NCBI RefSeq assembly: GCF_947499695.1
Contig: NZ_CANMPQ010000002.1
Coordinates: forward strand, 620,001-684,000
Source of the DNA: an uncultured Allomuricauda sp.
Lineage (GTDB): Bacteria; Bacteroidota; Bacteroidia; Flavobacteriales; Flavobacteriaceae
Length of the DNA stretch: 64,000 bases
Reading direction: 5' to 3'
Made by a program: the position numbers and the translations under genes
Notes under the pieces: model-generated
Database searches by the model: none
Seen by the model: only the letters and a program-made list of their open reading frames with translations
Told to the model about the DNA's origin: nothing
Part shown: in pieces, positions 18,894 through 28,700 of the stretch
Numbering within the stretch: the first letter of the stretch is position 1
How the letters are laid out: each line of letters begins with the position of its first letter

Positions 18894-21380
18894 TTATTCG
18901 GTTCGCAAAGATTCAGCAGGATTAATCAAGGCAGCTTTTAGGGATTGCGCCAAGATTGATAATGTTGCTATAAGAAGCACAATCAATAGTGGAACAATAA
19001 ACATCCAAAGCCCCATGTCAATTTTAAAGGCATAATTTTCCAACCATTTTTTAGTTAGAAAATAAATTAAGGGTAGGGCAATTACACTTGAGATTAATAC
19101 TAAGCTCAATAGTTTTTTGGGTATTATTAGCAATGCCTGTCCTACTGAAGCACCTAAGACCTTCCGCACGCTGATTTCCTTGATTTTTTGCATTGCCATA
19201 TGGGACCCCATTCCAAAAAGCCCAAGAGTTGCAATAAAAATCGCCAAAATGGAAAAGAGTAGACATATGGTTCCAAATTTTAAGTCAGCTTGATACTGTT
19301 GGTTGAAATACTCATCAACGAAGAAGTGCTTTAGAAGGTCATCAGGGAAGAAATTCTTGTAAGTTGTCTCAATATCTGAAATAGTCTCTTTTACATTATT
19401 ACCCGCAAGAATGTTAATTGTTATGTAATCCGCATTATAGTAGTCAAAATAAAGAAAGACCATTGGTTCATACTCGTTCTGAAGAGATTGTTGATGGTAG
19501 TCCTCGACCACTCCAATTATCTCGGCATTTCTTTCTATTCTTAGTTCAAAGATCATGGGTTTGTTTATGGCCTCATCAGGATTTGAAAAACCTAAAATTT
19601 CCGCTGCCGACCTATTAATGATTACTCTACTGGCTTTGGAATTTTGGGCATTGGCCTCCTCGTTGTAGAAATTGGCATCCTGTTGTACATAATCCCGTCC
19701 CGCGAGCAGATCAACATCATATGTTTTGAAGAAGTCTTGATCAATACTTACATATTTTGCTCCGGATGCAGTTTCCTTAAGGTCTTGGGGTTTCCGAATT
19801 AGATTGCTCCATGAAACCTGGTTGCCTGGAATTTCATTGGATAGTGCTACACCTCCAATCTTTGGATTTTGCATTAGCTCTCTTTTAAATGCTATAATCT
19901 TACTTTGCATGGTAGAATCAGAATAAATAGGAGCTGCCAGCACCAAATTTTGGTCTGCCTTAAACCCCAAATCCTGATTTTGCATGTAGGAAAACTGATT
20001 ATAAACGATAAACGTACCGGCTATCAGTGCAATTGAGATAACAAATTGAGTTATAACAAGGGCTTTCCGCAAGGAGTTACCTTTAGTTCCATGATGAAAT
20101 TTTCCCTTTAAGACCTCGATTGGAATAAAATTAGATAAGACAAAGGCAGGATATAGGCCAGCTAAAATCCCTCCCCCTAGAAATATTCCCAGTACGGTAA
20201 ACCACACTTCGCGTTTAGTCCACATTGAGAAGTCCAATACTTCATTTCCCACTAGCGTGTTAAAAGAAGACATCAATAAGCTTATGAATAGGAAAGCCAA
20301 GAGCAGAGCCAAAAAGTTGATTAAAAGAGATTCGTATAAAAATTGTTGCACCAAAGCTCTTTTGTTTGCGCCGACTACTTTTTTTAGACCCACTTCCTTT
20401 GCTCTTTCCATGGATTTGGCTGTGGATAGATTTATGAAGTTAATAAGCGCTATTGCAATTATAAAGCCAGCTACTATAAGTAAAAAGTTCAAAGTTCCAC
20501 GACTGTTATTGGCAGAAATCTCTTTGTCAATGTTGGATGTTAAGTGAATATCTTTTACCGGCTGCAGGTCAAAACGAGCTTCAAAACCATGCTCGTTCAT
20601 AATGTCGCTAAGATAGTTTTGGACGAAGGCAGGAAATTTAGATTGTAATATTTCGGGGTCAGTGCCTGGTTTCAAACGAACATAATTGTAAAATTCAGGC
20701 CAGACCCAACTATTGTCAAAATCACCTTCTTTTGGAAATGTGGCATAGGATATGACTATGCCTAAAGGTAAATGCGAATTCTTGGGAAGGTCATCAAAAA
20801 CACCATTTATTTTGAGTTCAAAACCATTATTTATTTTAATGATTTTCCCCAAAGGATCCTCATTCCCAAAAAAACGTGCGGCAATTTCTTTGGTTAAAAT
20901 GGCTGTATTGGGTTCGGCAAGGGCATTAGATGGATTTCCAACGCGTAAAGGAATATCGAACATTTCCAAAATGGAATTGTCGGCAAAGTAAATATGATCG
21001 TCATTAGCACCCGACTTAATCAAATTACCATTTGCATTTACGTAGGACAGAATTATAGAACCGGAAGTGACAATGGATTTATCAACAATTCGGACATAGC
21101 TTTCCACCTCAGCAAAATCTCTTTTCATTGCCGGTCCTACGGCCGGGTGATTCGTAGCAATTGTGGCAAAACCCTTATCTCCTAAATTGGAAGTAAGGGT
21201 TACACGATAAAGATCATCGACATGTGGAATAAATTGATCATAGCTTTTTTCAAATGCAATATAACGCGCTAACAGCATAAAAGCGGTTATCCCAATGGAT
21301 AAACCAAGAATGTTGATTCCAGTAAAAAGCTTGTTCTTCAGGAAAAAACGAAATGCAATTTTAATGTGATTTGTAAGCAT
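18894..21380 (-). CDS. ABC transporter permease, double MacB_PCD/FtsX (permease 5)
   Basis: 828 residues, the longest of the eleven. Subgroup B, with VEDYHQQSLQNEYEPMVF in the second periplasmic domain. The extra length lies partly in the first periplasmic domain (SGSIILSYVNANGNLIKSG region) and partly in a polar stretch of the second (FYNEEANAQNSKASRV). Coupling regions: MERAKEVGLKKVVGANK and KIKEISVRKVLGASVGQ. The central segment ALVITQFVISIALIAGTF is followed by FKADQNLVLAAPI. Tail NPAESLRTE. Confidence 0.93.
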   Translation of the reverse strand: MLTNHIKIAFRFFLKNKLFTGINILGLSIGITAFMLLARYIAFEKSYDQFIPHVDDLYRVTLTSNLGDKGFATIATNHPAVGPAMKRDFAEVESYVRIVDKSIVTSGSIILSYVNANGNLIKSGANDDHIYFADNSILEMFDIPLRVGNPSNALAEPNTAILTKEIAARFFGNEDPLGKIIKINNGFELKINGVFDDLPKNSHLPLGIVISYATFPKEGDFDNSWVWPEFYNYVRLKPGTDPEILQSKFPAFVQNYLSDIMNEHGFEARFDLQPVKDIHLTSNIDKEISANNSRGTLNFLLIVAGFIIAIALINFINLSTAKSMERAKEVGLKKVVGANKRALVQQFLYESLLINFLALLLAFLFISLLMSSFNTLVGNEVLDFSMWTKREVWFTVLGIFLGGGILAGLYPAFVLSNFIPIEVLKGKFHHGTKGNSLRKALVITQFVISIALIAGTFIVYNQFSYMQNQDLGFKADQNLVLAAPIYSDSTMQSKIIAFKRELMQNPKIGGVALSNEIPGNQVSWSNLIRKPQDLKETASGAKYVSIDQDFFKTYDVDLLAGRDYVQQDANFYNEEANAQNSKASRVIINRSAAEILGFSNPDEAINKPMIFELRIERNAEIIGVVEDYHQQSLQNEYEPMVFLYFDYYNADYITINILAGNNVKETISDIETTYKNFFPDDLLKHFFVDEYFNQQYQADLKFGTICLLFSILAIFIATLGLFGMGSHMAMQKIKEISVRKVLGASVGQALLIIPKKLLSLVLISSVIALPLIYFLTKKWLENYAFKIDMGLWMFIVPLLIVLLIATLSILAQSLKAALINPAESLRTE

Positions 21381-21401
21381 GATTCTCTCATTAGTAATAG
21401 T

Positions 21402-23837
21402 TTATTCGGTTCTTAGACTTTTGACAGGATTAACCACTGCTGCCTTTATACTTTGGTAGCTAACAGTAAAAATTGCGATGGTTACAGCCAATAAAGGCGC
21501 TATTATAAATACTTCCCAACCTATGGATATGCGATAAGAAAAATCTTGGAGCCATTTATCCATTGCGAACCAACCAATGGGAAGGGCCACCAATATGCCA
21601 ATTGCAACCAATCTTAGAAAGTCTTGCGTTAACTTATAGGTAATTTGACCGACACTGGCACCTAGTACCTTTCTTACCCCAATTTCCTTGGTTCTTTTCT
21701 CTGCATTAAAGGCAGCCAAACCAAATAGACCCAAACAGGCAATTAATATGGAAAGTGAAGTAAAAATGAAAAATATACTACTTAAGCGTTGCTCGGCTTT
21801 ATAGGTTTTGTTGAAGGAATCCTCCATAAAATAATAATCAAAAGGTTGACCGGGAGCAAGCTTGTTCCACACACTTTCAACACCGGTTAAAGCGGTCTGA
21901 AAATCAGCCGTGCTTAGCTTGACAGCCATCGAACCGGCAAATTTGTCCAACCCAAGACTTAGGGCTTCGATATCATCTCTGAAAGGGGAAAAGTGAAAAT
22001 CTTTGACAACACCGATAATGGTTAGAAATTGAGGATTTTCTTGGCCAAGATCAGAGGTGTATCTTTTGCCAATGACTTCTTGTGGGGTTAGACCTATGGT
22101 AGCGACGGCAGATTCATTTATAATAATACTGGTAGAATCATTTTTAAATGTTTTATCAAAATTTCTGCCGGCAACAATTTCAAATCCAAGGGTGGAGATA
22201 TAATCATGGTCAACACCCCAGGTCTGCATGGATACCGCACTTTCTTGATCGGTTAGCCCATCTTCGGGGGCAAATGTGCTATCGCTTCGCGAGGAAGGTG
22301 TGGGAAAATAACTGCTTAAAGTCACATTTTTAACGTAACCTAGTTTTTTTACCTCTTCTTTAAATGCAAGTCTTTTATCGCCTAAGGCATATACGTCATC
22401 AATTATCAACACCTGATCTTTAGAAAAGCCCAAGTCCTTATTCTGTATATACTGCAATTGCTGATACACCACTAGAGTTCCCACAATAAGAAATACAGAA
22501 ATAGCGAATTGGAAAATAACCAATCCATTTCTGACTCTGCTTCCGCCTATACTATTGCTGTTGGACCCTTTAAGGACTTCAACAGGAATAAATTTTGACA
22601 TAAAGAAAGCTGGATAACTTCCAGAAAAGAGGCCAAGAAAAATACCAGAAACGAATAAAATCAGCCAGAATAAAGGATTTGAATAAGGCATGGAAATATC
22701 CTTGTCAGCCAATTGATTAAAGAATGGAAGTGCTATAATAGCTACGACCAAAGCAAGTAATAACGCTCCAAAGGAAACCAAACCAGATTCCACTAAAAAC
22801 TGCCGTACCAAATCGGTTTTATTTGAACCTAAGGTTTTTCTAACCCCAACTTCCTTGGCTCTTTTTAAAGAATGCGCGGTTGATAAATTCATGAAATTAA
22901 CGCAGGCCAAAACAAGAAGAAAAATGGCTATAAAACTTAAAATATAGATTCCTTGAATATTGTTGTTGGGGCTTATTTCGGCAACCCTATCGGAATTTAA
23001 ATGAATGTCCGTTAAAGGAATTGTGCTAAAAATTAAATGATTGCCTGCGGCCTTAAATTGTTCTTCGGTAATTCCTGGCATAAATTGTTGCACCCCTGGA
23101 ATTACATACTTGCCCAAAAAGCCTCGCAGTGGTTCTTGGATATCATCGATATTGGCTGAGGGAATTAATTTGATAAAAGTTTGATAGTTATTACTTCCCC
23201 AATTTACAACTCGAGAATCCTCATAACCTGCCATGGCCATAAAAACCGTGTGTTCTCTCAAAAAGGAATTTTTTGGCAGATCATCTATGACGCCAGTGAC
23301 TGTAAATGTTTGGGAGTTGTTCAACTCTAGGGTCTGCCCTAATGCCTCATTGATTTCGAAATGCTTTTCTGCTGCTGTTTTAGTCAACACCACCGTGTTT
23401 GGAGCAGTCAAGGCGGTTTTAATATCACCAACCAATAACTTTATGCCAAACATTTTAAAGAAGGTCGAATCAACAAAGGTGGACTGTAGTTCTTTGACAT
23501 TAACTTCTGTGCCTGTTCGTTTTACAAGTGCACTGCCTCGGGTACGAAACCTGGTGGCAAGTTCCACTTCAGAGAAATCGTTTTCTAAGGCCTCGGCGAT
23601 TGGTGCAGGACTAACTGCAAATTTCCGGTCCTCTCCGCCAAACTTTATGTCATTGTTGATTCTGTGGATTCTATCCGCATCAGCAAACATTTTGTCATAA
23701 CTGAGTTCATCAATAATATAAAGTGAGATCAAGAGACTTCCTGCTATACCAATCGCAAGCCCAAAAATGTTCAAAAATGTGAAGAAGGGCTGTTTTTTGA
23801 GACTACGCCAAGCTATTTTAAAATGATTCTTTAACAT
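21402..23837 (-). CDS. ABC transporter permease, double MacB_PCD/FtsX (permease 4)
   Basis: 811 residues. It is strikingly close to the permease at 26247: both have KIAWRSLKKQPFFTFLN, KMFADADRIHRI, MNLSTAHSLKR, SKDLGFSKDQVLII-type and AFNAEKRTKEIGVRKVLGAS blocks. The pair is the clearest recent duplication in the operon, yet it is separated by the unrelated-subgroup permease at 23854. Distinctive features are FRTRGSALVKRTGTEV in the first periplasmic domain and FAPEDGLTDQESAVSMQTW in the second. Tail NPVKSLRTE. Confidence 0.94.
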   Translation of the reverse strand: MLKNHFKIAWRSLKKQPFFTFLNIFGLAIGIAGSLLISLYIIDELSYDKMFADADRIHRINNDIKFGGEDRKFAVSPAPIAEALENDFSEVELATRFRTRGSALVKRTGTEVNVKELQSTFVDSTFFKMFGIKLLVGDIKTALTAPNTVVLTKTAAEKHFEINEALGQTLELNNSQTFTVTGVIDDLPKNSFLREHTVFMAMAGYEDSRVVNWGSNNYQTFIKLIPSANIDDIQEPLRGFLGKYVIPGVQQFMPGITEEQFKAAGNHLIFSTIPLTDIHLNSDRVAEISPNNNIQGIYILSFIAIFLLVLACVNFMNLSTAHSLKRAKEVGVRKTLGSNKTDLVRQFLVESGLVSFGALLLALVVAIIALPFFNQLADKDISMPYSNPLFWLILFVSGIFLGLFSGSYPAFFMSKFIPVEVLKGSNSNSIGGSRVRNGLVIFQFAISVFLIVGTLVVYQQLQYIQNKDLGFSKDQVLIIDDVYALGDKRLAFKEEVKKLGYVKNVTLSSYFPTPSSRSDSTFAPEDGLTDQESAVSMQTWGVDHDYISTLGFEIVAGRNFDKTFKNDSTSIIINESAVATIGLTPQEVIGKRYTSDLGQENPQFLTIIGVVKDFHFSPFRDDIEALSLGLDKFAGSMAVKLSTADFQTALTGVESVWNKLAPGQPFDYYFMEDSFNKTYKAEQRLSSIFFIFTSLSILIACLGLFGLAAFNAEKRTKEIGVRKVLGASVGQITYKLTQDFLRLVAIGILVALPIGWFAMDKWLQDFSYRISIGWEVFIIAPLLAVTIAIFTVSYQSIKAAVVNPVKSLRTE

Positions 23838-23853
23838 GATGTTCGTTTTTGTA

Positions 23854-26226
23854 TTATTCTGTCCTTAAACTGTTTACAGGATTGGCCATAGCTGATTTTA
23901 TTGCTTGAAATCCAATGGTCATCAAGGTGACCAATAAGGTTAAAGCTCCAGCCAACCCAAACGCCCAAGCCGGAACGTTTATTCGATATGCAAAATCACT
24001 TAGCCATTGATTCATAAAATAATAGGCCAAAGGCGATGCAATCAATATTGCGATAGCAATCAACTTTAAAAAATCTTTTGAGATTAAAAAGGTGATACTG
24101 TTAATACTTGCCCCCAATACTTTTCTGATACCTATCTCCTTGGTGCGCTGTTTGGCCATGAAAGTGGCCAAACCAAATAGCCCCAAGCAGGACAATAGGA
24201 TTGAAATTATAGCAAAATAACGGGCCAAAGTGCCCGTCAACATTTCTGTTTTATAATTTGCAGCATATTGCTCATCAAGAAAGTCATAATGCAATGGTGT
24301 GTCTGGCAATACTTTTTCAAAAACGTTTTGCACCGAGGCCAATCCTTCTTCAGTTTGTCCCCCATCTAGTTTAATCATCAACTCACCTGCATTTTCAGGC
24401 TCCAATAAGAAGACAGTGGGTTGTATAGGCTCATAAAGTGATCTGTTGTGAAAATCTTTTAGCACCCCTATTATTTGCCGTTGTGCACCCCATAATTGAA
24501 CAGTTTTTCCAATGGGATTTGCACCTAGTTGCATCATGTCCGCGGCTGTTTGGTTGACAACCAAGTTCAAAGTGTCTTGTGAGCCTTCCCTGTAATAATC
24601 TCCCTCATTGAGAGGAATATCAAAAGCGCTTGGGAAATTGTGGGCAGTCCATAAAAGGGCAAATTCAATATTTTCTTGCTCTTGGGTTTTTCCTGACCAG
24701 CTGACACCGCTGCTGGAAGCCGGGGTGGCCAAGGGAGAAGGTCCAACCAAAGTAACAGCTTCAATACCAGCAGAAGCTGTCAATTCACTCTTTAAGACCT
24801 GATATTTTTCAGTAATCACTTGGTCTTGATGTATGGATATGATATGATCTTTGGCAATGCCCAAATCCTTTTTATTCACAAAATCTATCTGATTTTGAAT
24901 GACCAAGGCCGAAATGATCAATAAGATAGACAGTGAGAATTGCAACACGACCAATCCTTTTCGCAAAGAGATGGTGTTTTTCTGTTCCTTGCCGGCTCCC
25001 TTAAGGGCTTCAATAGGTTTAAATGATGAAATAATCAGCGAAGGGTAAGCTCCAGATAGAAGCGTTGTGAAAGCGAAAACCGCAAAAACGATAATCCATA
25101 GTTGCGGACTTGTTATGTCTATGGCGAGCTGTTTACCGGTAAGGGTATTTATAGAAGGTAAAAGTAATGCCGATATTACTAAACCTGCGAGAAAGGCAAG
25201 TGAGGTTATTATAGTAGTTTCCATAAAGAATTGCACAACCAGCATATTCTTCTTTGCACCTACAACCTTTCGTACTCCAATTTCTCCAGATCTTTTGGTC
25301 GCATATGCTGTGGAAAGGTTTATAAAGTTAATGCAAGAAATAATTAGAAGAAATATGGCTGCCAAAGTAAATATTCTCACATACTCAATACGTCCGCCGG
25401 ATACTTTTGCTTGTTCATCAAAACGGTTATAAAGATAATTTTCAGAAAACTTCTGCATGAGAATGCCTTCCTTGAACTCACCAGAGATGTTTTCCCGAAA
25501 GAGTTGCTCTGTCTTTTTTGCAACCGCAGCTACATCAGCATCTTTACGCAACAAAAATGCACCTTGCATTCCATTGTTTCCCCATTCCAACATCCAGTCA
25601 TTCTGGCTTAGGTGACGTTGAAAGCCGTAATAAAAATCGTTTTGAATGGAAGATTGTGTTGGAAAATCCTTGTATACTGCTTCCACAGCAAAATCGCCAT
25701 TGTCATAAATATGAATGGGACTTCCCAAAGCTTTTATTGGCCATTCATCACCCCAAAACCGTTTAGCCAAACTTTCTGATATCGCAATTGCTTCCAGTTT
25801 TTCATCCAATGCATTAATATCCCCAGCAAGTACAGGAAAAGAGAAAGAGTTGAAAAAGGCAGCGTTGGCAAATGCCCCAGGCGCTCTAAAATCTGTATTC
25901 TGAATGCGCAGGTTATCGTCAAAAGTCCTTCCAAGAGTAATATATTCATCAATTTCTGGAAGTTGTTCTTTGGCAGTTTTCAACAAAGGATAGGATATGC
26001 CACTATAAACATCCAAAATACCCTCTTCTAATGGAATGGTTCTTTTCACCAAAAAAAGCTGGTCGTCTTTTTCGTGGAACTTGTCCATACCAGATTCATC
26101 AAAAACCCAAAGCAACATTAAAAAGGAAACCGCAATTGCAATGGATAAGCCAATTGTATTAATGGATAAATACACTTTGTTTTTGAGCAGTGTTCTCCAA
26201 GCGGTTTTTAAATAATTCTTTAACAT
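23854..26226 (-). CDS. ABC transporter permease, double MacB_PCD/FtsX (permease 3)
   Basis: 790 residues. Subgroup C with AKVSGGRIEYVRIFTLAAI before TM2 and SCINFINLSTAYATKRSGE, GVRKVVGAKK in the first FtsX block. It sits between the two near-identical subgroup A permeases. Its first periplasmic domain lacks the usual pattern TKTAAEKxFG and instead has ISESLAKRFWGDEW. The second domain begins with VITEKYQVLKSELTASAG. Coupling helix 2: QRTKEIGIRKVLGASINS. Tail NPVNSLRTE. Confidence 0.93.
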   Translation of the reverse strand: MLKNYLKTAWRTLLKNKVYLSINTIGLSIAIAVSFLMLLWVFDESGMDKFHEKDDQLFLVKRTIPLEEGILDVYSGISYPLLKTAKEQLPEIDEYITLGRTFDDNLRIQNTDFRAPGAFANAAFFNSFSFPVLAGDINALDEKLEAIAISESLAKRFWGDEWPIKALGSPIHIYDNGDFAVEAVYKDFPTQSSIQNDFYYGFQRHLSQNDWMLEWGNNGMQGAFLLRKDADVAAVAKKTEQLFRENISGEFKEGILMQKFSENYLYNRFDEQAKVSGGRIEYVRIFTLAAIFLLIISCINFINLSTAYATKRSGEIGVRKVVGAKKNMLVVQFFMETTIITSLAFLAGLVISALLLPSINTLTGKQLAIDITSPQLWIIVFAVFAFTTLLSGAYPSLIISSFKPIEALKGAGKEQKNTISLRKGLVVLQFSLSILLIISALVIQNQIDFVNKKDLGIAKDHIISIHQDQVITEKYQVLKSELTASAGIEAVTLVGPSPLATPASSSGVSWSGKTQEQENIEFALLWTAHNFPSAFDIPLNEGDYYREGSQDTLNLVVNQTAADMMQLGANPIGKTVQLWGAQRQIIGVLKDFHNRSLYEPIQPTVFLLEPENAGELMIKLDGGQTEEGLASVQNVFEKVLPDTPLHYDFLDEQYAANYKTEMLTGTLARYFAIISILLSCLGLFGLATFMAKQRTKEIGIRKVLGASINSITFLISKDFLKLIAIAILIASPLAYYFMNQWLSDFAYRINVPAWAFGLAGALTLLVTLMTIGFQAIKSAMANPVNSLRTE

Positions 26227-26246
26227 GATGTTCGTTTTTTGATTGG

Positions 26247-28679
26247 CTATTCAGTTCTTAGACTTTTTACAGGATTTACAACTGCCGCCTTTATACTTTG
26301 ATAGCTTACGGTCAATATTGCAATTGTCACAGCTAAAAATGTAGCTAATACAAAAACCTCAAAGCCAATATCAATACGGTATGAAAAATCTTCCAGCCAG
26401 GTATTCATTGCATACCAACCTATTGGTAATGAAACAAGCACTCCAATACTAACTAGCTTAAGAAAGTCTATAGCCAGTCTATATGTAATTTGGCTTACGC
26501 TGGCTCCCAATACTTTTCTTACCCCAATCTCCTTGGTTCGTTTTTCTGCATTGAAAGCAGCCAATCCAAAGAGCCCCAGACATGCTATTAATATGGATAG
26601 CACCGTAAACACGACAAAAATTTGCCCCAGTTTTTGTTCCGCCTCATATGTAGTATTAAAGGCATCATCCATAAACCGATAGTTAAAAGGCTGCCCCGGG
26701 GCCATCTGGTCCCATATTTTTTCTATTGCAGAAACGGAACTGGAAAAATCCCCAGCATTAAGCTTTACCGCCATTGAGCCAATTGAATTACCAAGTGTTA
26801 GACTTAGTGCACTAATATCTTTTTTTAACGATTCAAAATGAAAGTCTTTAACCACACCGACAACTGTAAAAAAGGTAGCATCTTGTTCACCTAAATCCCT
26901 AGATATGCGCATTCCAAGAACTTCTTCTGTTGAAACCCCTAAAATAGATACCGCGGATTCATTTAAAATGATGGCCGTTGAGTCAGCAACAAATTGATTG
27001 CTAAAATTTCGACCAGAAACTAGTTCCATATTTAGAGTAGGGAGATAATCATGATCTATCCGCCATATCTGCATGTTTATTGTGTTTTCTTGATCTTTGG
27101 TGCCTTCCTTAAAAAAGGAAGTATTGCCCCGATAAGAGGGTGTAGGAAGAAAACCAGATAAGGAGGCACTTTCTACTTGCCCAAGGCTTGCAACTTCTTC
27201 CTTAAACGCTTGTGCGTTATCTCCTGCTGCGTATGCATCTTCAATAATTAATACTTGATCCTTGGAAAAACCAAGATCCTTACTTTGAATAAAATCCAAC
27301 TGCTGGTAGACGACAATTGTGCTTACAATGAGGAAAACAGAAATTGCAAATTGGAAAACGACCAAAGCATTTCTAACTTTTCCACCACCAATACTTTTTT
27401 CTCCAGAGCCTTTAAGTACTGCGACCGGCATGAACCTTGACATAAAGAAGGCCGGATATGCTCCTGAAAATATTCCCAAGAAAAAGGTGGCTGCGACTAA
27501 AGCAATCCAGAAAAATGGATTGGAAAAAGGAATTGAAATAGCCTTGCCTGCTAAATCATTAAAAAATGGAACCGCAATAATTGCTATGAGTATTGCAAGA
27601 ACAAGAGAAATAAATGTGATTAAGCCAGATTCCATTAAAAACTGACGTAAAAGATTTGCTTTTGTGGAGCCTAAAGTTTTTCTCACACCTACCTCTTTAC
27701 TTCTTTTTAAGGAATGTGCTGTAGATAGGTTCATGAAATTAACACTGGCCAGTACAATTAAAAAGAGCCCAATAAAGGATAATATATATATGTTTTGCAT
27801 ACTACTATTGGCACTCATTTCCGATTCTAAATCGGAATGCAAATGAATTTTGGTAAGTGGCATTGAACTTAAATAGTAGTGGTTGCCCGAAGCTTTGAAC
27901 TGCTCTTCTGTTATACCAGGGAAAAACCTTTGCGCATACGGTATAACATATGTGTTGAACATAGACTGTAAGGGCTCTTGAAAGTCATCTGAATTTACCC
28001 CTGGAGCTAGTTTAATAAACGTGGAATAGTTGTGGCTGGTCCATTCTGTACTCAGAGCATCCTCATAACCAGCCATAGCCATAAAAACACTGTAATCTCT
28101 AAGAAAGGAATTTTTTGGCATATCATTGATAATGCCTGTGACTGTATGGGTGCCCCCATTGTTCAAAACTAAAGTTTGACCCAGAGCTTCGGATGTTCCA
28201 AATTGTTTTTCTGCAGCTGTTTTGGTCAGCACTAAAGTATTGGGTTCTTTTAAAGCGCTATTAATGTCCCCTTTCAATAGTTGTAACCCTAACATTTCAA
28301 AAAAGGAAGAATCCACAAAAGTTGAATTGCTCTCTTTTGTATTTTGCTTTGTATTACTTTTTCTAATAAGTATGCTGCCATTTCTCCTAAACCTCGTAGC
28401 AAGTTCCACTTGTGGAAAATCCGTCACCACAGCATTTGCCATGGGTGCTGATACTTCGGCCATTTTACTTTCTTTGCCCCCAAATTTGACATCCACATCT
28501 ATTCGATGTATGCGGTCTGCATCTGCGAACATTTTGTCAAAACTTAGTTCGTCATAGATATATAAAGAGATAAGCAGACCCCCTGCCATACCTATGGCAA
28601 GTCCAAAAGTGTTCAAAAATGTAAAGAAAGGCTGCTTTTTAAGACTACGCCAAGCTATTTTTAAATGATTCTTTATCAT
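26247..28679 (-). CDS. ABC transporter permease, double MacB_PCD/FtsX (permease 2)
   Basis: 810 residues, subgroup A and close sister of the permease at 21402. Differences concentrate in the periplasmic parts (FRRNGSILIRKSNTKQN versus FRTRGSALVKRTGTEV; SFFKEGTKDQENTINMQIW in the second domain), while membrane and coupling segments are almost the same. That is the pattern expected if ligand- or partner-facing surfaces diverge after duplication. Tail NPVKSLRTE. Its leader AATCAAAAAACGAACATC-type is shared along the operon; here it reads CCAAAAAACGAACAATCATG. Confidence 0.94.
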   Translation of the reverse strand: MIKNHLKIAWRSLKKQPFFTFLNTFGLAIGMAGGLLISLYIYDELSFDKMFADADRIHRIDVDVKFGGKESKMAEVSAPMANAVVTDFPQVELATRFRRNGSILIRKSNTKQNTKESNSTFVDSSFFEMLGLQLLKGDINSALKEPNTLVLTKTAAEKQFGTSEALGQTLVLNNGGTHTVTGIINDMPKNSFLRDYSVFMAMAGYEDALSTEWTSHNYSTFIKLAPGVNSDDFQEPLQSMFNTYVIPYAQRFFPGITEEQFKASGNHYYLSSMPLTKIHLHSDLESEMSANSSMQNIYILSFIGLFLIVLASVNFMNLSTAHSLKRSKEVGVRKTLGSTKANLLRQFLMESGLITFISLVLAILIAIIAVPFFNDLAGKAISIPFSNPFFWIALVAATFFLGIFSGAYPAFFMSRFMPVAVLKGSGEKSIGGGKVRNALVVFQFAISVFLIVSTIVVYQQLDFIQSKDLGFSKDQVLIIEDAYAAGDNAQAFKEEVASLGQVESASLSGFLPTPSYRGNTSFFKEGTKDQENTINMQIWRIDHDYLPTLNMELVSGRNFSNQFVADSTAIILNESAVSILGVSTEEVLGMRISRDLGEQDATFFTVVGVVKDFHFESLKKDISALSLTLGNSIGSMAVKLNAGDFSSSVSAIEKIWDQMAPGQPFNYRFMDDAFNTTYEAEQKLGQIFVVFTVLSILIACLGLFGLAAFNAEKRTKEIGVRKVLGASVSQITYRLAIDFLKLVSIGVLVSLPIGWYAMNTWLEDFSYRIDIGFEVFVLATFLAVTIAILTVSYQSIKAAVVNPVKSLRTE

Positions 28680-28700
28680 GATTGTTCGTTTTTTGGTTGA